64,000 bases of DNA. It comes from Lachnospiraceae bacterium (lineage in GTDB: Bacteria; Bacillota; Clostridia; Lachnospirales; Lachnospiraceae). The stretch covers positions 62,001 through 126,000 of the forward strand of contig JAILHF010000051.1 in NCBI GenBank assembly GCA_024696005.1. Direction: 5' to 3'. This document shows positions 31,745 through 38,504 of this stretch, one piece after another. The translations under genes were made by a program, and so were the position numbers. Under the pieces are notes generated by a model that worked only from the letters and a program-made list of their open reading frames with translations, had not been told where the DNA came from and ran no database searches. Numbering within the stretch: the stretch's first letter is position 1; each line of letters begins with the position of its first letter.

Positions 31745-34696
31745 ATGAAAAAACGTAATGCGAAACAGATCCTGCATTCGGTGCTTGCCTTGGGAGTGAC
31801 GCTGTTCATGATCCCTTCGCTCTTTGCTTCGGCTGCGGGAGAACATGACGGACGGCTGACGGACCGTACGGATCATTCGGACGAGAAGTTCGGTGATTAC
31901 GATTATCACCGGATGGATGAAGCCGACTTCAATAAGATCATCGACGGCCTGGATGAGCTCGTGCAGGATACGGCCAATGCCGACGCGGTCCTGGATGTGA
32001 TCGTCGGGATGGAAGACTATTACAACGAACTGAACGGATTGTATGCGATCGCGCACATCCATTCCGATCTGGTCGCGGATGACGCATATTGGGACGACGA
32101 GGTGAAGTTCTGCGATGAACTGACAACCAACGTCGGGGACAGCATCATGCGCAGCTACCGTACCATTGCGCTTTCCCCGAATTCGGATGTTTTGCATGAC
32201 CGCATCGATGACGAGGATGAATGGCAGGAGATCCTGGATTACGTCGACATGACGCAGGAACAGAAGGATCTGAATGCAAAGGAGACCGAGCTGTCCCTGG
32301 AATATGACGTCCTTTACAACGAGAAATATACGACGAAGATCGGCGGAAAGGATTACAACGAGGATGAACTGAGCGAAGCGAACGGCAACGGGACCATCAG
32401 CAGGGATGATTTCCTGAACGGTTACGCCGATATCCTGAAGAAAAAGAACGAAAAGCTCGGCAATCTGTATCTGGAGCTTGTGGATGTGCGTACCCAGCTT
32501 GCCAAAAGCTACGGTTATGACAATTACGCCGAATACGCCTATGAAAAATCGTATGACAGGGATTACACCTACAATGACATGGCTGCTTACCGGCAGAGCA
32601 TCAAGGACTATTTCATTCCGATGCAGGACGAGTTGATCATGCAGCTTTTCGGTGTGTATTACGATCAGTACACGGAATCGCAGGAGCAGAAGATGCCGGT
32701 CAAGGACTGCCTTGCCAATCTCCGCAGATTCCTTCCCGAGATCAGCAACGACCTTCTGGTCTCGCTCGATTACATGGAGCAGCATGATCTTTATGATCTG
32801 GAGGTGAATGATCAGAAGGCTCCCGGCGGATATACCATCACTATCTCGGGGTATAACGCGCCCTATATGTATAACTGCGCGAGCGGCACCTATTCCGACA
32901 TGAGCACCCTGATCCACGAATTCGGTCATTACAACAACGCCTATTACATGTCGGAAGACAGCTGGTATTATGGGGAAAGCGATCTGGACCTGGCGGAGAT
33001 CCATTCCCAGGGCCTGGAAATGCTCTTCATGGATTATTCGGATGATCTCTACGGCGATTATGCGGACGTGATGAATTTCATCAGCCTCTACAACATGTCT
33101 TATGCCGCCGTGGAAGGCGTAAAGGAAGACGAGTTCCAGCAGCGTGTTTACCAGAATGCCGACGGCCTTACACTGGATAAACTGAATGAGATCTATTACG
33201 ATGTCTGCACGGAGTACGGCGGAAGTTATCTGAGCATGATGAACAACAGCATCGCTCTTGCAGATCAGGGGTATCTGGACAAGAATGTGGTCCTTGACTG
33301 GGTGAACATCCCGCATACCTTCCAGTCGCCCATGTATTACATCAGTTATTCCGTCTCCGTGGCTGCGGTATTCGAGCTCTTTGACCAGATCCTCGATGAC
33401 CGTGACGAAGGAATTGAGGTATATCTGAGACTGGTCGATCAGGAATACCAGGACAGCTACCAGAACACGATCACTGCGGTCGGGCTGAACAACCCGATCC
33501 AGAATCCCCGTTTTGACGTGTATGCGAATGATATTCTTTACTATGCAGGCATGAAGGATCAGGACGAGTGGCAGGAAGAGCACGATGCAGCCAAGGCGGC
33601 CCTGGGCGGCACTGTCGTGGAGAAGCCTGAGGAAAAACCGGATGAACCCGAAAAGCCGACGGTAGATGATGACGATGATGATGATGACGATGATGAGAAG
33701 GACCGGGAGGCCCGGGACAAGGACGAAGATCCCATCGATTCGATCGGCTTCCCGCTGTGGGCGATCATAGCCCTCGGGGGGATCGCGTTCCTCTTCGTTG
33801 TTGTGCTGATCATCCTGATCGTGGTTCTTGTGAAGAGAGGAAAGGATAAGAAGAATGCGCAGAGGCCTGCCGGGCCGATCGCCCCGAACTCCTATGTTCC
33901 GAATGCCGCTCCCGGAGGTGCTTATAATGCCGGAGCCCCTGTCAATGGAGGCATGAATGGAGGCATGACGCCCGGAATGAACAACCGGCCCGTAAACGCT
34001 GCGGCCAATCCCATGGGCGGACAGGCATTTGGGAATGCACAGGGCGGATATGTGCAGAACAATCCCTATGTGGTGCAGAGCGGAGAGATCAAGCCTCCGA
34101 CCGGCATGCCGGTCAACCCTTACCTTTCGGGCTTGAACGGGCAGGGTGCCCCGATGCAGCAGAATGCGCAGCCGATGCAGAGTGCGGCTGCAGCCGGAAT
34201 GCAGCAGCCCATGCAGGGATCCTATGGGGCTCCTCAGGCTTCACAGCCCATGCAGCAGAGCCTTTCCGAAGCGCCGCAGCAGATGACGCAGCCCGTGCAG
34301 CAGACATCTTACGAGGCACCGCAGGTTTCGGAGCCCGTGCAGCAGATGCCGCAGGAAGCGCCGCAGCAGATGACGCAGCCCGCACAGCAGACTTCCTACG
34401 AGGCTCCTCAGGTTTCACAGCCCGTGCAGCAGACGTCTTACGAGGCGCCGCAGGCTTCGGAGCCCGTGCAGCAGAGCCTTTCCGAAGCACCGCAGATGAC
34501 GCAACCCGTGCAGCAGACGTCCTTCGGGATGCCGCAGGCTTCGCAGCCCGAGCAGAGAGGCCCGCTTCAGCAGAATGCGGGGCCCGTTCCCGAGCAGAGA
34601 GGCCCTTACACGGCCCCGAATCCGTATCTGCAGAATCTGGAGCGGATGCGTCAGGAGGAAAACGCCGCGGATAAGAAGGACGGGGGCGAAGAATAA
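31745..34696 (+). CDS. Exported, membrane-anchored M3-type (oligoendopeptidase F-like) metallopeptidase with Gln/Pro-rich tail
   Basis: The 983-residue protein starts with a signal peptide (about 1-30). A peptidase domain follows with the zinc site HEFGH (391-395) and the downstream glutamate E418 in LDLAEIHSQG. The family-typical WVNIPHTFQSPMYYISYS is also present. A run of aspartates (near 640-650) precedes one strong membrane helix (about 670-695, FPLWAIIALGG...) and then KRGKDKK. By the positive-inside rule the last 285 residues lie in the cytoplasm. That tail is rich in Gln, Pro, Met and Ala, with repeats such as QPVQQTSYEAPQ. M3 oligoendopeptidases are usually cytoplasmic, so an exported anchored form is notable. 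GGGAGAGG precedes the ATG, and it is cotranscribed with the C1 protease gene. Confidence 0.85.
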   Translation: MKKRNAKQILHSVLALGVTLFMIPSLFASAAGEHDGRLTDRTDHSDEKFGDYDYHRMDEADFNKIIDGLDELVQDTANADAVLDVIVGMEDYYNELNGLYAIAHIHSDLVADDAYWDDEVKFCDELTTNVGDSIMRSYRTIALSPNSDVLHDRIDDEDEWQEILDYVDMTQEQKDLNAKETELSLEYDVLYNEKYTTKIGGKDYNEDELSEANGNGTISRDDFLNGYADILKKKNEKLGNLYLELVDVRTQLAKSYGYDNYAEYAYEKSYDRDYTYNDMAAYRQSIKDYFIPMQDELIMQLFGVYYDQYTESQEQKMPVKDCLANLRRFLPEISNDLLVSLDYMEQHDLYDLEVNDQKAPGGYTITISGYNAPYMYNCASGTYSDMSTLIHEFGHYNNAYYMSEDSWYYGESDLDLAEIHSQGLEMLFMDYSDDLYGDYADVMNFISLYNMSYAAVEGVKEDEFQQRVYQNADGLTLDKLNEIYYDVCTEYGGSYLSMMNNSIALADQGYLDKNVVLDWVNIPHTFQSPMYYISYSVSVAAVFELFDQILDDRDEGIEVYLRLVDQEYQDSYQNTITAVGLNNPIQNPRFDVYANDILYYAGMKDQDEWQEEHDAAKAALGGTVVEKPEEKPDEPEKPTVDDDDDDDDDDEKDREARDKDEDPIDSIGFPLWAIIALGGIAFLFVVVLIILIVVLVKRGKDKKNAQRPAGPIAPNSYVPNAAPGGAYNAGAPVNGGMNGGMTPGMNNRPVNAAANPMGGQAFGNAQGGYVQNNPYVVQSGEIKPPTGMPVNPYLSGLNGQGAPMQQNAQPMQSAAAAGMQQPMQGSYGAPQASQPMQQSLSEAPQQMTQPVQQTSYEAPQVSEPVQQMPQEAPQQMTQPAQQTSYEAPQVSQPVQQTSYEAPQASEPVQQSLSEAPQMTQPVQQTSFGMPQASQPEQRGPLQQNAGPVPEQRGPYTAPNPYLQNLERMRQEENAADKKDGGEE
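34200..34560 (+). repeat. Degenerate repeats encoding the Gln/Pro-rich tail
   Basis: Imperfect units encoding QPVQQTSYEAPQVSQ or QPMQQSLSEAPQQMTQ recur about six times with strong DNA similarity, for example CAGCCCGTGCAGCAGAC. All keep the reading frame. Confidence 0.8.
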
Positions 34697-34703
34697 AGCG
34701 AAC

Positions 34704-34732
34704 TTGCCCTGTTCTATGAAATGTGCTATAAT
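34704..34732 (+). promoter_or_regulatory. Promoter of hpf
   Basis: TTGCCC (34704-34709), a 17-bp spacer ending in TGC (extended -10) and a perfect TATAAT (34727-34732). The leader is about 55 nt. Confidence 0.75.
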
Positions 34733-34794
34733 TCAGTATGGGTTACACCAAGAATACTCTGTGCTTTTGCACGGGGAAACGGAGGGAAGAGAAT

Positions 34795-35322
34795 ATGAAG
34801 TTTATTATTTTGGGAAAGAATATTGATGTTACCGAGGGCCTGAGAAGTGCCGTGGAAGACAAGATCGGCAAGCTCGAAAAGTATTTTTCCGAGGATACGG
34901 AAGTCCATGTGACACTCAGTGTTGAAAAGGAACGGCAGAAGATCGAAGTCACGATCCCCGTAAAGGGCAGCATCATCCGTTCCGAGCAGGTCAGCAATGA
35001 CATGTACGTTTCGATCGATCTGGTAGAGGAGATCATCGAGCGTCAGCTGAAAAAGTATAAAACCCGCCTTACGGACCGTGAGCAGGGCAACGGCAGTTTC
35101 AAGCAGGAGTATCTGGATAAGGACTTCATGGATGAAGAGGAAGTCAAGATCATCCGCAGCAAGAAGTTCGACATCAAGCCCATGTATCCCGAAGATGCCT
35201 GCGTGCAGATGGAACTGCTCGGACACAGCTTCTTTGTGTTCTGCAATGCGGAAACGGACCAGGTAAACGTGGTTTATAAGAGAAAGGGAAATACCTACGG
35301 ACTGATCGAACCCGAGGTATAA
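34795..35322 (+). CDS. hpf: Ribosome hibernation promoting factor, long form
   Basis: Long HPF dimerises 70S ribosomes into inactive 100S particles in slow growth. The 175-residue product has the N-terminal HPF/RaiA domain (MKFIILGKNIDVTEGLRSAV and VEVTI-like strands) and, after a charged linker, the C-terminal dimerisation domain (IIRSKKFDIKPMYPEDACVQ and FFVFCNAETDQVNVVYKRK). The ATG at 34795 has GGAGGG 8 nt upstream; an in-frame ATG at 34738 lies at the predicted transcription start and lacks one. Its own promoter is clear. Confidence 0.96.
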   Translation: MKFIILGKNIDVTEGLRSAVEDKIGKLEKYFSEDTEVHVTLSVEKERQKIEVTIPVKGSIIRSEQVSNDMYVSIDLVEEIIERQLKKYKTRLTDREQGNGSFKQEYLDKDFMDEEEVKIIRSKKFDIKPMYPEDACVQMELLGHSFFVFCNAETDQVNVVYKRKGNTYGLIEPEV

Positions 35323-35349
35323 ATAAACAAGAAGGAGAGTTGAGTTTTT

Positions 35350-36078
35350 ATGTCCGGACATTCAAAGTTTGCCAACATCAAACACAAAAAGGAGAAGAAC
35401 GATGCGGCCAAGGGTAAGATCTTTACCATCATCGGCCGTGAGATCGCGGTTGCCGTAAAGGAAGGCGGACCGGATCCTGCGAACAACTATAAGCTGGCAA
35501 CGGTCATTGAAAAAGCGAAAGCCAACAACATGCCCAACGATACCATCGAACGCGGCATCAAGAAGGCTTCGGGAGCCGACGGGAACATCAATTACGAGCA
35601 CGTGGTCTATGAGGGCTACGGCCCCGGAGGAACGGCGATCATCGTGGAAGCGCTCACGGACAACAAGAACCGCACTGCGGCAAACGTCAGAGCGGCCTTT
35701 TCCAAAGGAAACGGCAATATCGGAACACAGGGCTGCGTATCCTACATGTTCGATACGAAGGGCCAGATCATCATCGACAAGGAAGAGTGCGATCTGGATG
35801 CCGATACCCTGATGGAGAAGGCGTTGGATTCCGGAGCCGAGGATTTTTCCGAAGAGGAGGATTCTTTCGAGATCCTTACCGCTCCCGATGATCTGGAGAG
35901 TGTCAGAAAAGCGCTTGAGGATGACAAGATCCCCATGGTGAGCGCGGAAGTGACGATGCTCCCCCAGAATTACGTCGAAGTGACGGACGAAGAAGCTGTT
36001 AAGTGCCTGACCCGCATCCTCGATCTTTTGGATGAGGATGACGATGTTCAGAACGTATATACGAATTGGGATGAATGA
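35350..36078 (+). CDS. yebC: YebC/PmpR family regulatory protein
   Basis: The 242-residue protein matches the YebC family from its first residues (MSGHSKFANIKHKKEKNDAA) through VYEGYGPGGTAIIVEALTDN and NRTAANVRAAFSK to the acidic C-terminal end. YebC-type proteins have been reported both as transcription regulators and as factors that help translation through proline runs. The latter could matter here, since two Pro-rich proteins are encoded in the window. AAGGAGAG lies about 12 nt before the ATG. It is 27 nt after hpf and probably cotranscribed with it. Confidence 0.95.
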   Translation: MSGHSKFANIKHKKEKNDAAKGKIFTIIGREIAVAVKEGGPDPANNYKLATVIEKAKANNMPNDTIERGIKKASGADGNINYEHVVYEGYGPGGTAIIVEALTDNKNRTAANVRAAFSKGNGNIGTQGCVSYMFDTKGQIIIDKEECDLDADTLMEKALDSGAEDFSEEEDSFEILTAPDDLESVRKALEDDKIPMVSAEVTMLPQNYVEVTDEEAVKCLTRILDLLDEDDDVQNVYTNWDE

Positions 36079-36084
36079 TCGGAA

Positions 36085-37044
36085 ATGAGTGACAGACTGG
36101 CCATAGTGGTGCCCTGTTACAATGAACAGGAGGTACTTCCGGCAACAGTGGAAACTCTCTGCTCCGTGTTAAAACAGTTGTCCGGTAATGGGAAGATCGC
36201 GCCGGACAGCTTTGTTTTGTTTGTGGATGACGGAAGCCGGGACGATACCTGGAAGCTTCTGTGCGGCTATCACGAATCCAACGCACTTGTATGGGCGCAG
36301 AAACTGTCCAAGAACTGCGGCCACCAGTCCGCGCTCCTTTCCGGACTGATGACGGCGATGAAGTATGCGGACATGAGCGTCAGCATTGATGCGGATCTGC
36401 AGGATGACGTATCCGTGATCGAGTCCATGGTGGACCAGTACCGGGAAGGCTGTGAGATCGTGTACGGGATACGCGGCAGCCGGAAAAAGGATTCCTTCTT
36501 CAAGCGCAGTACCGCACAGGGCTTTTACAGGCTGCTTTCCGCCATGGGCGTGAAAACGATCTACAACCATGCGGATTTCCGTCTGATGTCCAGACGGGCG
36601 ATGGAGGAGCTGTCCCGGTATTCTGAGACGAATCTTTACCTTCGTGGATTGATACCGCTTTTGGGTCTGAAGACCGGGGAAGTGGTCTACGAACGCGGCG
36701 AGCGGCAGGCGGGAGAATCCAAATACCCGCTGAAAAAGATGCTGGCCCTGGCGCTGAACGGCATCACATCCTTTTCCATCAAGCCGATCCGTCTGGTGAC
36801 GGTCGCCGGACTGCTTGTGTTGGTGATCTGTTTTGCGGCTGCGGTATACGCCCTGATCGCGTATTTCAACAACGATGTGGAACGGGGATGGACGTCAACG
36901 ATTCTTTCGATCTGGTTTCTGGGAGGGGTACAGCTCCTGGCGATCGGGATCATAGGAGAATACATCGGAAAGATCTACAATGAAGTGAAACGCAGGCCGC
37001 TGTACCACATCGAAACACTGTTGGATCAGCCGGATGTAAAATGA
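36085..37044 (+). CDS. Family 2 glycosyltransferase, GtrB/CsbB-like
   Basis: The 319-residue protein has a GT2 domain (LAIVVPCYNEQEVLP at the N-terminus, FVDDGSRDDTW, and the metal-binding DADLQDD). Two C-terminal membrane helices follow (LVTVAGLLVLVICFAAAVYAL and ILSIWFLGGVQLLAIGIIGEYIG). This is the architecture of GtrB/CsbB/DPM1 enzymes that load a sugar onto undecaprenyl or dolichyl phosphate at the inner face of the membrane. A YfhO-type protein, the class of partner that uses such donors, is encoded at 2479. The start follows the yebC stop by 6 nt and has only a weak ribosome site. The sugar is unknown. Confidence 0.9.
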   Translation: MSDRLAIVVPCYNEQEVLPATVETLCSVLKQLSGNGKIAPDSFVLFVDDGSRDDTWKLLCGYHESNALVWAQKLSKNCGHQSALLSGLMTAMKYADMSVSIDADLQDDVSVIESMVDQYREGCEIVYGIRGSRKKDSFFKRSTAQGFYRLLSAMGVKTIYNHADFRLMSRRAMEELSRYSETNLYLRGLIPLLGLKTGEVVYERGERQAGESKYPLKKMLALALNGITSFSIKPIRLVTVAGLLVLVICFAAAVYALIAYFNNDVERGWTSTILSIWFLGGVQLLAIGIIGEYIGKIYNEVKRRPLYHIETLLDQPDVK

Positions 37045-37059
37045 TGGGAGATTGTGCTT

Positions 37060-38478
37060 ATGCTTCTTGGGAAGAAAAAAGCAAAAGAAAACGGAATTCC
37101 TCTGAATACGGGAAAGAAGAACGTATCCATTGTGCCCACCGCGCCTCAGGCCAGTGACGCGGATACGGTTCGTGCGCTGGAATCCACGCTTGATTTCCTG
37201 AAAGATCCGAAAAGGCCTGAAAACAAAGCGGTAAATCAGGGCAGCAATGACGAAAACAAAAGCGCCCTGGAAAAAGCGAGAGCCAGCCGTTTTGCTCCGC
37301 CTGTGCGTAACAAAGAAGCTGCAGCAGCGGAAGGCGCCGATGCGAAAGCGGACGCCAACGGCAAGCCGGAAGCAGCAAAGCCGGAAGCAGCAAAGCCGGA
37401 AGCGCCCAAACAGGAAGGCCCCAAGCCGGCCCTTCCGGGTGTGGGTTCGCCCATCCCTGCGGATGAGAAGATGCCGACATCTCCGATCGAAATGCAGAAT
37501 CCTCTTTTAGGAAAAGCTCCTGCTGCGCCCGAAGAACAGGCGGAGCAGAAAAAAACGATACCCGCGCCTGCACCCGTACCGGATCAGCAGGCACAGAAAC
37601 AGGCGATACCCGCTCCGGCACCCGTGCCGCCCCGGCAGGAACAGAAACAGGCAGCGGTTGCGCCCGCTCCTGCGGCACCGCAGGTACCGAAAAAGGCATC
37701 AGACACAGCTGCGCAGCAGACTGCGAAGCAGCCGGAAGCCGCACAGGGGAATGCACCGGTGGTCGCGCCCGCGATCCAGCCGCCCGACGAGATCCTTCAC
37801 CCGAAGTCGAACGGAAAAGAGAAGCAGGAGAATCCCAAGGAAGGCATGGCGCCTCCGACCGTGACAGCTCCGCTTCCGAAGATACCCGAAACGAGCATGA
37901 CGAGACCGCCCTTCGGCAGGAGGATGGATTACCGCACGGCTGTCGTCAAAGGCGACTCCGATGCCAATAAGGATGAAAAGACCGAAGAGTCCAAAGGGAA
38001 GCAGGCAGCGGCGAACGATCAGGCTTCTCAAAACGGAGGCCCCCGTCCGATTCCCGTGCCCAAACCTTTAGGCACAGCGGCAGCCGGCACGCCCGATAAA
38101 GCGGCGACAGACGGTCCTGTGCCTGCTCTTCAGGCGGAAGGCCCCAAGCCGGCCCTTCCCACGGACGGGCCGAAGCCTGCGATCCCCACGGACGGGCCGA
38201 AGCCTGCGATCCCCACGGACGGGCCAAAACCCGCCCTTCCCGCAGATCAGGCAAAAACGGTCGTTCCCGCGGCACCTGCCGTGCCCGGAAAGCCTGCCAA
38301 GCCTGCCGGAAGCGCAGGCGGATCCGACATGCCTTCGGCGGAACCGATCCCGAATCCTTTGCCCACGCCCAAAAAACATGTGGCCAAGGAAATGGATTTT
38401 GACCGTGAGATCGCTCTTGCCGACATGCACTTTGATGTCGTGGACATGAGCGGCATCGATTATTATGATATTTTCTGA
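37060..38478 (+). CDS. Pro/Ala/Lys-rich low-complexity protein
   Basis: I do not recognise this 472-residue protein. It has no signal peptide or membrane helix. A short N-terminal part (LLGKKKAKENGIPLNTGKKN, then ALESTLDFLKDPKRPENK) and a conserved-looking end (MDFDREIALADMHFDVVDMS) enclose about 370 residues of Pro, Ala, Lys and Gln-rich sequence with tandem 9-residue repeats. Ordered ends joined by a flexible middle suggest a tether or adaptor in the cytoplasm, perhaps with the downstream ftsK. The ATG at 37060 is preferred to the GTG at 37054 because GGGAG is 9 nt upstream of the ATG and only 3 from the GTG. A similar protein begins at 62889. Confidence 0.8.
   Translation: MLLGKKKAKENGIPLNTGKKNVSIVPTAPQASDADTVRALESTLDFLKDPKRPENKAVNQGSNDENKSALEKARASRFAPPVRNKEAAAAEGADAKADANGKPEAAKPEAAKPEAPKQEGPKPALPGVGSPIPADEKMPTSPIEMQNPLLGKAPAAPEEQAEQKKTIPAPAPVPDQQAQKQAIPAPAPVPPRQEQKQAAVAPAPAAPQVPKKASDTAAQQTAKQPEAAQGNAPVVAPAIQPPDEILHPKSNGKEKQENPKEGMAPPTVTAPLPKIPETSMTRPPFGRRMDYRTAVVKGDSDANKDEKTEESKGKQAAANDQASQNGGPRPIPVPKPLGTAAAGTPDKAATDGPVPALQAEGPKPALPTDGPKPAIPTDGPKPAIPTDGPKPALPADQAKTVVPAAPAVPGKPAKPAGSAGGSDMPSAEPIPNPLPTPKKHVAKEMDFDREIALADMHFDVVDMSGIDYYDIF
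38134..38241 (+). repeat. Four 27-bp tandem repeats (9-residue unit)
   Basis: Units at 38134-38160, 38161-38187, 38188-38214 and 38215-38241 encode x-x-GPKPA(I/L)P. The second and third are identical at the DNA level, showing recent duplication. A related single copy occurs near 37410-37439. Confidence 0.9.
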
Positions 38479-38504
38479 ATTCAGATACAGACGGAGGAGC
38501 AGCT

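Noticed and set aside
31688-33583. A 631-codon hydrophobic-looking minus-strand frame opposite the M3 peptidase
   Set aside because: The Val/Ile/His-rich composition is the complement of Asp, Asn and Tyr codons in the plus-strand gene.
34200-34560. A CRISPR array or mobile repeat
   Set aside because: The repeats are imperfect, without unique spacers of fixed length, and keep the reading frame of the M3 gene.
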